A stretch of DNA of 13,762 nt from Spirochaetaceae bacterium (GCA_031278575.1 JAITKD010000170.1:1-13762); one strand, 5' to 3'; positions 5,888 through 13,114 are shown, counted from the stretch's first letter. The notes: a model not told the origin generated them from the letters alone. A program made the numbers and translations.

Positions 5888-6190
5888 ATGGATATCGGGG
5901 AAGTCATCTACACTTCAAGCCGGCTTTTTTTTGGGGCACTGGCCGCTTTTTTTGCCATTGTACTCTGGTCAAAAACCAGGGATACGGCCTGGATGCTCAT
6001 GGTGATTGGAACCATCGCCCTTTATGTGGAAATTGTATATTCGATCCTGAACCTCTTTGGCATCGCCGAAGAAACCGGAATAATTATAGGTTCCATGCCC
6101 TTAGTGTCGCTGATCCTCCCCAATCTGCCGATTATTTTTTTTATCCTTGCTTTTATGGTAATGGTCATCCGGAAGTTACGCCGGTATTAG
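5888..6190 (+). CDS. Small three-helix membrane protein, unknown function
   Basis: A 100-residue protein with three hydrophobic segments: about residues 12-28 (LFFGALAAFFAIVLW), 34-58 (MLMVIGTIALYVEIV and on) and 73-94 (LVSLILPNLPIIFFILAFMV). A positively charged end (RKLRRY) places the C-terminus in the cytoplasm, so the N-terminus is probably outside. There is no recognisable enzymatic motif and no family I can name. The ATG has no Shine-Dalgarno sequence, and the predicted promoter places the transcript start at the ATG itself, so it may be leaderless. Its base composition is lower in GC than the conserved neighbours. It is followed by another small membrane protein 60 bases on, and the two may form a pair. 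Confidence 0.68.
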   Translation: MDIGEVIYTSSRLFFGALAAFFAIVLWSKTRDTAWMLMVIGTIALYVEIVYSILNLFGIAEETGIIIGSMPLVSLILPNLPIIFFILAFMVMVIRKLRRY

Positions 6191-6250
6191 GACCGTACAA
6201 AAAAGAACCCCGGTAACAATCAGCGGGGAAGTACTATTTTGGAGGAGCCT

Positions 6251-6481
6251 ATGAAGGCGCTTGTTTTTGGTATTCTGATCCTTATCGCGGCGGCGTTTGT
6301 GGTTTTACCCGCAGGCATGGATTGGTGGGAGGATGTTTTATCGTTTTTAAAGGGGGCGTCGCCGGTCATCGCCCTGTTTATCGGCTTGGTTTCGGTCTTT
6401 ATCGGTATAGCGGATATCAAGGATCGGGTGGAGGCGAAAAAAGAAAAAGCCGCCGAAAAAAAATCCGTATCAATAAGCTAA
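6251..6481 (+). CDS. Small two-helix membrane protein, unknown function
   Basis: A 76-residue protein with hydrophobic segments at about residues 2-21 (ALVFGILILIAAAFVVLP) and 36-56 (ASPVIALFIGLVSVFIGIAD) and a highly charged, lysine/glutamate-rich tail (KDRVEAKKEKAAEKKSV). The tail is likely in the cytoplasm. The first segment lacks a clear cleavage site, so it is probably an anchor. The ATG at 6251 is chosen because GGAGGAG lies 4-8 bases upstream. A TTG at 6239 would sit within that site. It is the first member of a closely packed run with ndk (9-base gap). I do not recognise the family. Confidence 0.7.
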   Translation: MKALVFGILILIAAAFVVLPAGMDWWEDVLSFLKGASPVIALFIGLVSVFIGIADIKDRVEAKKEKAAEKKSVSIS

Positions 6482-6490
6482 TTGATTTTT

Positions 6491-6934
6491 ATGGAAAGAA
6501 CCTTTGTTATGTTGAAGCCCGGAGTTCTCCAGCGCCGTATCGTTGGGGAGGTGTTACGCCGCTTTGAACGGAAGGGGCTCAAAATTATCGCCCTCCGCCT
6601 TTTGCTTTTGGATCGGGCCACGGCAGAGGCCCATTACCGGGAGCATCAGGGGAAGGACTTTTACGAAAAACTCCTGGAATACACCCTTTCGGGCCCGGTG
6701 ATCGCCCTGATTCTGGAAGGGGAAGACGCTGTTTCCCTGGTACGGCGCATGGCAGGGCCCACCGACATCCGGGAAGCCCCGCCGGGAACCATCCGGGGGG
6801 ATTACGCCTGCCGGACCAGGCTCAATATTGTCCACGCCTCCGATTCTCCTGCCAGCGCGGAACGGGAGACCGCCCTGTTTTTTAAGCCCCGGGATATGGT
6901 GGAGTGGAAGGATGAAAATTCCCCCTGGTTTTAA
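6491..6934 (+). CDS. ndk: Nucleoside diphosphate kinase
   Basis: Ndk transfers the gamma-phosphate between nucleoside triphosphates and diphosphates through a phosphohistidine, balancing NTP and dNTP pools. The 147-residue protein has the usual length and signatures: MERTFVMLKPGVLQRRIVGE at the N-terminus (nucleotide-binding K9), GPTDIREAPPGTIRGDYA around 89-105, and the active site NIVHASDS with catalytic His115, followed by SAERETALFF. The start at 6491 (MERTF) fits the family. A TTG at 6482 would add three residues and neither start has a strong ribosome site. The gene lies between a small membrane protein and the M3 peptidase with short gaps, suggesting one transcript. Confidence 0.96.
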   Translation: MERTFVMLKPGVLQRRIVGEVLRRFERKGLKIIALRLLLLDRATAEAHYREHQGKDFYEKLLEYTLSGPVIALILEGEDAVSLVRRMAGPTDIREAPPGTIRGDYACRTRLNIVHASDSPASAERETALFFKPRDMVEWKDENSPWF

Positions 6935-6968
6935 ACGGGGAACGGCAAATTTATTAAGGAAGGGCATT

Positions 6969-8777
6969 TTGAACACCCAGGATACAACCGGAACCTTACC
7001 CCAATGGAGCCTTACCGCCATTTATCCCTCCTTTGATTCCCCCCAATACCGGAGGGATGCGGCGGGCTTAAAGGAAAAACTCCGCCTCCTCCTGGACCGC
7101 CTGGGATCTCCCTTCCCCGCCGGGGTTTCCGCCCCGGAGCTGCTTTCCCTGATCCGCGCCTACGATGAAGCGGGGGATGCGGCGGAAAATCTCAAGGCCT
7201 ATGCGGAGGCCCTTTATACCGCCGATACCCGGAACGGACGGGCCCTGGCGGAAATTAACGCCCTGGAGACCGCCGCCCTGCCCCTGGGCAGGGCGGCGGT
7301 ACTTTTCCGGATCCGCCTGGCGGAACAAAAGGACCGGATCCGGGAGCTGCTTGAGGGTGAGTTACTGCCCTACCGTTATGTTATAACCCGGCTTCTGGAA
7401 GGGGCCGCCTATCAGATGACCCCGGACATGGAGGATTTGGCCCTGGACCTCTCCCGGTCCGGGGGCGCTGCCTGGGGCAGGCTGCAGGAGGCGATCTCCT
7501 CCACCGCCTCGGGGGTCTGGGACGCCGCCGCGGGGCAGCGGAAACCCGTCACCGCCCTGCGGAACCTGGCCCACAGCCCCGACCGTTCCCTGCGGGAACG
7601 GGCCTATAGTGCGGAACTGGCCGCCTGGAAGGAACAGGAAATCCCCCTGGCCGCGGCCCTCAACGGGGTGAAGGGGACCTCCCTCACCCTGGATAAGCGG
7701 CGGGGCTGGCGGAGCCTGTTGCAAAAATCAGCCTTTCAATCCCGGTTGAGCGAAAAAACCCTCAATATGTTGATCGCTGCCCTGGAAAGTTCCCTGCCCC
7801 TGTTCCGCCGTTACCTCAAGGCCAAGGCGTCCCTCCTGGGGGTAAAGGCCTGCGCCTTTTACGACCTCTTTGCCCCGGTAAACCCGCCGGGAACCGCGGA
7901 TCGCCGGTGGACCTGGGAAGAAGCGGCGGAATTGGTCGTCCGGGGCTTTGGGGCCTTTGACGGGGAGATGGGCGCCTTTGCCCGCCGGGCCTTTGACGGC
8001 GCCTGGATAGACCCCCAGAGCCGGGAAGGGAAGGTGGGGGGCGCCTATTGCGCGGGTTTTCCCCTGGCCGGGGAGTCCCGAATCCTCTGCAACTTTGAGG
8101 GATCCTTTGACTCGGTAACCACCCTGGCCCATGAACTGGGCCACGCCTGGCATCACGAGGTCCTCCGGGGGATGCCCCGGAGCCTTTCGGTCTACCCCAT
8201 GACCCTGGCGGAAACCGCCAGCGTCTTCGCCGAGACCATTGTTTTTGAGGGGGCCCTGGAAAAAGCGGGCCCCGGCGAGCTGCCGGGACTCCTGGAGGGC
8301 AAACTCAAGGACAGCTGCCAGGTTATCGTGGACATCCTCTCCCGGTTTTATTTTGAGCAGGCCCTTTTTGAACGCCGGGACCGGGGGGAACTCCCGCCGG
8401 AAGAACTCTGCGCCCTGATGATCGAAGCCCAGAAAAAAACCTACGGGGAGGGTCTGGACGCGGATCTGCTCCACCCGTATATGTGGGCGGTAAAAAGCCA
8501 CTATTACCTCCCCTCCCTGGCCTTTTATAATTACCCCTATGCCTTCGGCCTCCTCTTTTCCCTGGGGCTCTACACCCGGGCCCGGGAAGAAGGGCCCGCC
8601 TTCGCCGCCGCCTACCGGGACCTGCTCCGCCTTACCGGCCGGGCCTCCGTGGAAGAGGCCGCCCAATCCGCCGGGTTCAGTCTGGAAACAGCGGCCTTCT
8701 GGCGGTTGGGCCTGGACCTGATCGAAAAACGGGTGGAAGCCTTTGAAAAAATCGGGGAGAAAAACCATGGGCGGTAA
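6969..8777 (+). CDS. Oligoendopeptidase F-type zinc peptidase (M3B)
   Basis: A cytoplasmic zinc metallopeptidase that cleaves oligopeptides of intermediate length, 602 residues as in the PepF family. The catalytic zinc motif is AHELGHAWHH (His388, Glu389, His392), and the third ligand Glu at about 415 lies in LAETASVFAE. The N-terminus PQWSLTAIYPSFDSPQ matches the conserved PepF opening (W-x-L-x-x-I-Y-P-S-F). The start is taken as TTG at 6969: AAGGAAGGG lies immediately upstream at proper spacing (AAGGA, 8 bases) and the frame has no ATG near the family N-terminus. The frame stays open upstream to 6828, inside ndk, but that part is not PepF-like. Its stop overlaps the gpsA start by 11 bases. 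There is no signal peptide. Its likely job is peptide turnover, with the exact substrate unknown. Confidence 0.93.
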   Translation: MNTQDTTGTLPQWSLTAIYPSFDSPQYRRDAAGLKEKLRLLLDRLGSPFPAGVSAPELLSLIRAYDEAGDAAENLKAYAEALYTADTRNGRALAEINALETAALPLGRAAVLFRIRLAEQKDRIRELLEGELLPYRYVITRLLEGAAYQMTPDMEDLALDLSRSGGAAWGRLQEAISSTASGVWDAAAGQRKPVTALRNLAHSPDRSLRERAYSAELAAWKEQEIPLAAALNGVKGTSLTLDKRRGWRSLLQKSAFQSRLSEKTLNMLIAALESSLPLFRRYLKAKASLLGVKACAFYDLFAPVNPPGTADRRWTWEEAAELVVRGFGAFDGEMGAFARRAFDGAWIDPQSREGKVGGAYCAGFPLAGESRILCNFEGSFDSVTTLAHELGHAWHHEVLRGMPRSLSVYPMTLAETASVFAETIVFEGALEKAGPGELPGLLEGKLKDSCQVIVDILSRFYFEQALFERRDRGELPPEELCALMIEAQKKTYGEGLDADLLHPYMWAVKSHYYLPSLAFYNYPYAFGLLFSLGLYTRAREEGPAFAAAYRDLLRLTGRASVEEAAQSAGFSLETAAFWRLGLDLIEKRVEAFEKIGEKNHGR

Positions 8778-9840
8778 AATTACGATCATCGGCTCCGGCG
8801 CCTGGGGAACGGCCGTGGCCAAGGTTCTGGCGGAAAAGGAACAAGAGGTCATCCTCTGGTGCCGGGAAGAAACCACCGCCGCGGAAATAAACGACCGGCG
8901 CCGGAACACCCGGTTTTTACCCGGAGTGGAACTCCCCCCCAATCTGCGGGGGGTCACGGATATTATCCGGGCCGCGGAGGGGGCGGAATTCCTCATCCTG
9001 GCCTCCCCTTCCCTCTACCTCCTGGATACGGTAAAAAAGATCCTGCCGGTTTCTTCTATCCGGGAGGGGGAAACCGCCGTTGCGGTTATTACCAAGGGGT
9101 TCCTCCCCTCCCCCAAGGGCCCCCGGCTCATCCTGGAGACCCTGGAGGATTACCTGCCCGGTTTTTACCGTCAGTCCCTGGTGTATATCGCCGGTCCGAG
9201 CCATGCCGAGGAGGTTTCCCGGGGCAAGATCACCGGCCTTATCGCGGCCAGCGAAAATCCCAAAAATTCCATCCGTTTCCGGGATCTCCTCAAGACCGGC
9301 CGGCTTTTGGTGTTCTCCTCCTTTGATGTCCGGGGGGTTCAGGTGGCGGCGGCGGCAAAAAACGTCATCGCCATAGCCTTCGGCATACTGGACGCCATCA
9401 AAACCGCCTCCCCGCCCGCCCATCCCCTGGGGGATATGTTCGGGGACGGGACCGAATCCCTGCTCCTCGCCGCGGGGCTCAATGAAATACAGACCCTGGG
9501 CCGGGCCATGGGGGCCACCCACCCGGAAACCTTTACGTCTATCTCCGGGGTCGGGGACCTGGACGTTACCTGCCGTTCCGTTTTTGGCCGGAACCGCCGT
9601 TTCGGCAGGGAAATTATCGAAAAAAACATCCTGGAACCCTTTTCCTGCCTGGACGAACTCCTGGACCGGATTGGGGAAATCGGGTATTTGCCCGAAGGGG
9701 TGGCGGCGGCAAAATACGTTAAAATCCTTTCGGAAAAATATAAACTCAAGATGCCCATATCCCTGGGGCTTTATCACATATTAAACCGGGAAACAGAACC
9801 CGCTGAATTTCTAAAGGAATTTTTACAAGATCTGGGCTGA
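8767..9840 (+). CDS. gpsA: Glycerol-3-phosphate dehydrogenase [NAD(P)+]
   Basis: GpsA reduces dihydroxyacetone phosphate to sn-glycerol 3-phosphate, the backbone for phospholipids. The 357-residue protein shows the Rossmann motif GSGAWGTAVA (9-18), VITKGF (108-112), IAGPSHAEEV (141-150), AAAKNVIAIAFG with catalytic Lys198, GDGTESLLLAAGLNE, GVGDLDVTC (261-269) and RNRRFG. Between the catalytic helix and GDGTES there is a somewhat longer loop than in enteric enzymes (KTASPPAHPLGDMF). The ATG at 8767 is preceded by GGGGAG at 7-base spacing and overlaps the end of the peptidase gene by 11 bases, so the two are translationally linked. An upstream in-frame start at 8743 would add residues preceding the GxGxxG strand and is not needed. 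Confidence 0.96.
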   Translation: MGGKITIIGSGAWGTAVAKVLAEKEQEVILWCREETTAAEINDRRRNTRFLPGVELPPNLRGVTDIIRAAEGAEFLILASPSLYLLDTVKKILPVSSIREGETAVAVITKGFLPSPKGPRLILETLEDYLPGFYRQSLVYIAGPSHAEEVSRGKITGLIAASENPKNSIRFRDLLKTGRLLVFSSFDVRGVQVAAAAKNVIAIAFGILDAIKTASPPAHPLGDMFGDGTESLLLAAGLNEIQTLGRAMGATHPETFTSISGVGDLDVTCRSVFGRNRRFGREIIEKNILEPFSCLDELLDRIGEIGYLPEGVAAAKYVKILSEKYKLKMPISLGLYHILNRETEPAEFLKEFLQDLG

Positions 9841-9860
9841 TCAACAGCCGCATTGTCCGG

Positions 9861-9887
9861 TTGTCCGACCGTCCGGCAGCCTAAAAT
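9861..9887 (+). promoter_or_regulatory. Weak candidate promoter for ffh
   Basis: TTGTCC (9861-9866) and TAAAAT (9882-9887) lie in the 71-base gap between gpsA and ffh, but the 15-base spacing is short. The surrounding GTCCG triplication is unusual. ffh could equally be expressed by readthrough from gpsA. Confidence 0.25.
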
Positions 9888-9911
9888 CGATCCCTAAGGA
9901 GCGTATGTTGT

Positions 9912-11261
9912 ATGTTAGATAAACTCACCCAGAAGGTATCCGGCGCCCTCCGTTTTATCTCCGGCAAATCGGCGATTACCGAAAAAAACATCGGCGACGC
10001 GGTGGAGGCCATTAAAATGGCCCTCCTGGAGGCGGACGTAAACCTCCGGGTGGTCCGCCGTTTTGTCAACGCCACCATAGAAGAGGCCCGGGGGGAAAAG
10101 GTACTCCGGTCGGTGGATCCGGGGCAGCAGTTCGTCAAAATAGTCCACGATAAATTGGTCTCCTTTTTGGGGGATACCCGGCAGGATCTCCGGCTCAAGG
10201 GGCCCGACGCCCTCTCCTGTATCCTCATGTTGGGGCTCCAGGGTTCGGGAAAAACCACCAGCTCCGCCAAACTCGCCCTGCTGCTGAAAAAAGAGGGCCG
10301 GAGACCCCTCCTCGTGGCCTGCGACCTGATCCGTCCCGCGGCAGTGGAACAGCTTACCGTCCTGGGCGGCCAGATCGGGGTCCCCGTATATAAAGAAGCG
10401 GGAGCCCGTGATCCGGTGAAGGTCTACCGGGGAGGGGTCAACTGGGCGCAAAAAAACCTGATCGACACCCTGATCATCGATACCACCGGCCGGCTTCAGA
10501 TAGACGAACCCATGATGGAGGAACTCTCCCGGCTGAAAAAGGCCGCCGCCCCGGACGAACTCCTCCTGGTGGCGGATTCCATGACCGGTCAGTCCGCGGT
10601 GGACATCGCCAAGGCCTTTGACGAAAAAATCGGCCTCTCCGGGGTGATCCTGACCAAATTCGACTCCGACGCCCGGGGCGGGGCCGCCTTGTCCCTGAAA
10701 ACCGTTACGGGCAAACCCCTTAAATTTGTGGGGACGGGGGAAAAACCCGAAGACCTGGAACCCTTCTACCCCGACCGCATCGCCGGCCGTATCCTGGGCA
10801 TGGGGGACGTGGTCAGCCTGGTGGAAAAAGCCCAGGAGGTAATCGATCAAAAGGAAGCCCTGGCCCTGCAAAAAAAGATGGAAAAGGAGACCTTTACCCT
10901 GGAGGACTGGCTTGAACAGCTCCGGTCGGTTAAAAAAATGGGCTCCCTCCAATCCCTGCTGGAACTGATCCCCGGCATGGCCGGCCAGGTAAACGAAGCG
11001 GACATCAACCAGGGAGAACTCAAAACCCAGGAGGTGATCCTCTGCTCCATGACCAGGAAGGAACGGGCCAACCACCTGATTATCGGCCCTTCCCGGCGTA
11101 CCCGTATCGCCCGGGGGTCGGGCACCTCCGTGGCCGAGGTGGCCCGGCTCCTCAAAAAATTTGAAAAAATGAAAACCATGATGAAAAAAATGTCCAAATT
11201 CAACAAAAACCCCCAGGCGGCCCAGGCTATGATGTCCCGGATGCAGGGCGGGTTCCGGTAA
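9912..11261 (+). CDS. ffh: Signal recognition particle protein Ffh (SRP54)
   Basis: Ffh is the GTPase of the signal recognition particle. With 4.5S RNA it binds signal sequences emerging from the ribosome and docks on FtsY. The 449 residues cover all three domains: the N helical bundle (1-95), the G domain (to about 295) with GLQGSGKT (108-115), DLIRPAAVEQL, TKFDSDARGGAAL (248-260) and GTGE (274-277), and the methionine-rich M domain with MGSLQSLLELIPGM, SMTRKERANH, RRTRIARGSGTSV and the MMKKM tail. The G3 motif reads DTTGR (190-194) where DTAGR is usual, and DSDARGG replaces the usual DGDARGG. Both are conservative, so the protein should work. GGAG lies 11 bases before the ATG. The gene is not followed by rpsP, rimM or trmD as in many bacteria. 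Confidence 0.97.
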   Translation: MLDKLTQKVSGALRFISGKSAITEKNIGDAVEAIKMALLEADVNLRVVRRFVNATIEEARGEKVLRSVDPGQQFVKIVHDKLVSFLGDTRQDLRLKGPDALSCILMLGLQGSGKTTSSAKLALLLKKEGRRPLLVACDLIRPAAVEQLTVLGGQIGVPVYKEAGARDPVKVYRGGVNWAQKNLIDTLIIDTTGRLQIDEPMMEELSRLKKAAAPDELLLVADSMTGQSAVDIAKAFDEKIGLSGVILTKFDSDARGGAALSLKTVTGKPLKFVGTGEKPEDLEPFYPDRIAGRILGMGDVVSLVEKAQEVIDQKEALALQKKMEKETFTLEDWLEQLRSVKKMGSLQSLLELIPGMAGQVNEADINQGELKTQEVILCSMTRKERANHLIIGPSRRTRIARGSGTSVAEVARLLKKFEKMKTMMKKMSKFNKNPQAAQAMMSRMQGGFR

Positions 11262-11312
11262 GCGCAAGACGGACACGGGCGGATTGGGCGTTTCAGATTG
11301 AAAAACCGGCCG

Positions 11313-11363
11313 ATGGGGATGTTCCCGGCGCTAAAAAATAGTCTTGGCGCCGGATACCCCCAT
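11313..11363. terminator. Two-part hairpin between convergent genes
   Basis: An outer stem ATGGGG (11313-11318) / CCCCAT (11358-11363) encloses an inner stem CCGGCGC (11325-11331) / GCGCCGG (11347-11353) with an A/T-rich loop. It lies in the 120-base gap between the ends of ffh and the minus-strand PLP enzyme gene and can fold on both strands. No strong T tract follows on either side, so it may stabilise 3' ends or act with Rho. Nothing else is evident in this gap. Confidence 0.5.
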
Positions 11364-11381
11364 GCGATTTAAACCGGCTCA

Positions 11382-12500
11382 CTAGATGGTGATTTTCCGG
11401 TTCCGGGCGCTTATTTCCCAGTAATTAACAAGCCTGCGGTCCCGAACCACGTAGCCCCCCGGATAAAGGGCGGTGGTGGGACAGATGTGGGTGGGAATGA
11501 CCTGAAGGATCGTTCCCAGGGGCGGGCAATTACCCCCGGTCATACGGAAAACCCAATGTTCCTCGCTGTGGGCTTCGGGGCGGGCCTCCGGCAGATCCGT
11601 GATAACGCCCCGTTCCCCTTCCTGATCTGAGGCGATGGCCTTGTAACCCAGATCCAGGGTGAAAAGGTCCTCCCGGGGCCGGCTTATTACCCTGGTCAGG
11701 ATCGCGGCGCCGGGGGTGAAGCTGAGGTCCCGGTATTTGGAATCATAGCCGTGGTCTTGGATAAAGAAAGTCCCCGGTGAGAGAAAAACGTCCCGGTTCC
11801 GGGCATGGAAGGGGAAGGTGGGAGTGCCCCCCATTACCATAACGGGGAGCTTCCTGCCTTCAGCCTCCACGGCCTCCCGGGCCGCCATGAGCTTTTGCGT
11901 TTCCTCCGCCACCGCCCGTTCCCGCTCTCCGCTGTCTTTGATGCCCAGATTGCCGTCATAACAGTGAAAACCCATAAGGTTCAGGCCCGGTATCTTCCCT
12001 GCCCGGAGGCAAAAATCCTTGAGTAAACCGCCTTCCAGGGCAACGCCCGTGCGGTTCATGCCGGGGTTTACGTCAACGAGGAAGGGAACGGCGGGGCCCG
12101 CGGCTCCGGCGGCCGCTCCCAACAGGGAAAGCGGTTCCGTATCGTCGCCTGCGGCCCAAAAAACCGAAGCGGTATACCGTTGCCGGAGCTCAATGAAACG
12201 CCTGATTGCGGGGCCGATCAGCGGATAGGCGATAAGGATATGGGAGGCGCCGCATTGGGCGCACATTTCGGCTTCGGCGATGGTGGCGCATTTGAACCGT
12301 TTGATCCCCTGGGCAAGGAGGAGCCGGACCACGGCGGCGGCCTTGTAGGTTTTCACATGGGGCCACATCCGGTCAGTCCCTCCGGCTATGGTTATGGCTT
12401 TTTGAATGTTTTCTTCGATAATGTCTTCGTAGAAGATCAACGCCGGAGAATCCAGTTCTTCCTCACCGGCAAAGTGATAATCAAGGGGCGGCCGCTTCAT
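11382..12500 (-). CDS. D-threonine aldolase / D-serine dehydratase family PLP enzyme
   Basis: A fold-type III PLP enzyme (alanine-racemase-like barrel plus D-serine dehydratase-type C-terminal domain), 372 residues, as usual for the family. The Schiff-base lysine is Lys50 in WPHVKTYK. Further signatures are FKCATIAEAEM, NPGMNRTGV, GFHCYDG (179-183), MGGTPTFPFH, ELSPGTF-like FLSPGTFFIQDHGYDS, and the metal-site motif PTHICPTT (His338, Cys340). In the family the His-x-Cys pair is what chicken D-serine dehydratase uses for zinc, whereas characterised bacterial D-threonine aldolases use His-x-Asp. The sequence therefore leans towards D-serine (or another beta-hydroxy D-amino acid) dehydration, making 2-aminoacrylate. 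Start and stop overlap RidA (ATGA), and RidA family proteins clear exactly that intermediate. The substrate is inferred and the family is sure. Confidence 0.9.
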   Translation of the reverse strand: MKRPPLDYHFAGEEELDSPALIFYEDIIEENIQKAITIAGGTDRMWPHVKTYKAAAVVRLLLAQGIKRFKCATIAEAEMCAQCGASHILIAYPLIGPAIRRFIELRQRYTASVFWAAGDDTEPLSLLGAAAGAAGPAVPFLVDVNPGMNRTGVALEGGLLKDFCLRAGKIPGLNLMGFHCYDGNLGIKDSGERERAVAEETQKLMAAREAVEAEGRKLPVMVMGGTPTFPFHARNRDVFLSPGTFFIQDHGYDSKYRDLSFTPGAAILTRVISRPREDLFTLDLGYKAIASDQEGERGVITDLPEARPEAHSEEHWVFRMTGGNCPPLGTILQVIPTHICPTTALYPGGYVVRDRRLVNYWEISARNRKITI

Positions 12501-12967
12501 TTTTCTACTTCAACGAGGAGCTCAATTTCCACCGGGATATTGCCGGGCAGGGCGTTCATCCCCACGGCGGAACGGGCGCAGCAGCCCCGATCTTCCCCGA
12601 AAATATCCACCAGAAGCTGGCTGCCGCCGTTCGCTACCAGGGGATGATCGTAAAAAGTTGCGGTACCCGCCACAAAGCACAACATTTTTACGATCCGCTT
12701 TACCTTATTCAGATCTCCGATTTTGAATTTCAAATTGGCCAGGAGGTTGAGAATACAATACCGGGCGGCCTCCTGCCCCTGCTCAACGGTGAATTCGGCC
12801 CCCAGTTTACCGGTAAACCGCTGATCGCCATTGAAAACAGGGCCGCAGCCCGAAAGATAATAGAAACCCTCCCCAAATTCCTTAACCGGTTCATAGACGC
12901 CTCCCTTGGGGGGGGGATTCGGCATGGCAAGTCCGTATCTTGCCAAGGTATTTTCCAGATTCAGCAT
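12497..12967 (-). CDS. RidA family enamine/imine deaminase-like protein
   Basis: A 156-residue member of the RidA (YjgF/YER057c/UK114) superfamily, of the longer subgroup with an N-terminal extension (LARYGLAMPNPPPKGGVYEP). RidA proteins form trimers and hydrolyse reactive enamine/imine intermediates such as those from 2-aminoacrylate. Conserved parts seen are FYYLSGCGPV, GKLGAEFTVEQGQEAAR, LANLKFKIGDLNKVKRIVK, VANGGSQLLVDIFGE and CARSAVGMNALPGN, with the substrate-binding arginine at 132 retained, and a VEIELLVEV end. The ATG at 12967 fits the family. The longer frame to 13009 adds non-family residues from the leader. It is first in the operon, with its stop overlapping the PLP enzyme start by four bases. 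This subgroup is rarely characterised, so deaminase activity is inferred. The retained arginine supports it. Confidence 0.9.
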   Translation of the reverse strand: MLNLENTLARYGLAMPNPPPKGGVYEPVKEFGEGFYYLSGCGPVFNGDQRFTGKLGAEFTVEQGQEAARYCILNLLANLKFKIGDLNKVKRIVKMLCFVAGTATFYDHPLVANGGSQLLVDIFGEDRGCCARSAVGMNALPGNIPVEIELLVEVEK

Positions 12968-13004
12968 ATTATTCCGCCTAAAAAAAATTAGTATATGAGG
13001 TTGT

Positions 13005-13028
13005 TTCAAAACTCGCTCGGGTTTTGAA
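13005..13028 (-). other. Hairpin in the ridA leader
   Basis: TTCAAAAC (13005-13012) and GTTTTGAA (13021-13028) are perfect inverted arms around TCGCTCGG, which can extend the stem by two more pairs (one a G-T wobble), leaving a four-base loop. It lies in the predicted untranslated leader of the ridA operon, 37 bases before the start codon. It could be an attenuator, an operator or a small dispersed repeat. Confidence 0.5.
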
Positions 13029-13039
13029 CCGGCCCATAT

Positions 13040-13069
13040 AAAATAAGAATAATTTGGATTTCTTATTTT
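13040..13069. repeat. Perfect 10-bp inverted repeat, likely operator
   Basis: AAAATAAGAA (13040-13049) and TTCTTATTTT (13060-13069) are exact inverted copies with a 10-base spacer, so their centres are 20 bases (about two helical turns) apart, as for a dimeric HTH protein. The repeat lies between the ridA operon and the divergent YheO/DauR-type regulator gene and covers the predicted operon promoter. The regulator is the obvious candidate to bind it. Confidence 0.6.
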
Positions 13070-13074
13070 GTAAA
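13046..13074 (-). promoter_or_regulatory. Predicted promoter of the ridA operon
   Basis: On the minus strand TTTACA (13074-13069) and TATTCT (13051-13046) are separated by 17 bases, 5 of 6 and 4 of 6 matches to the sigma-70 consensus. Transcription would start near 13039, leaving a leader of about 72 bases. The promoter overlaps the 10-bp inverted repeat. Confidence 0.5.
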
Positions 13075-13114
13075 TAAACTTGTGAAAAAAAATGAGCCGG
13101 TATATGATGGGCGC

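Noticed and set aside
7728-8996. 422-codon minus-strand frame across the peptidase/gpsA junction
   Set aside because: Shadow of two well-supported plus-strand genes, with low-complexity Gly/Pro composition.
9850-9880. GTCCG triplication before ffh as a repeat array or riboswitch
   Set aside because: Only three short imperfect copies in about 25 bases, no stable fold beyond 4 bp and no known RNA motif.
9915-11276. 453-codon frame antisense to the whole of ffh
   Set aside because: Nearly the same span as ffh, which is unmistakable. The antisense product is His/Gly/Phe-rich with no domain, as expected for the complement of GC-rich codons.
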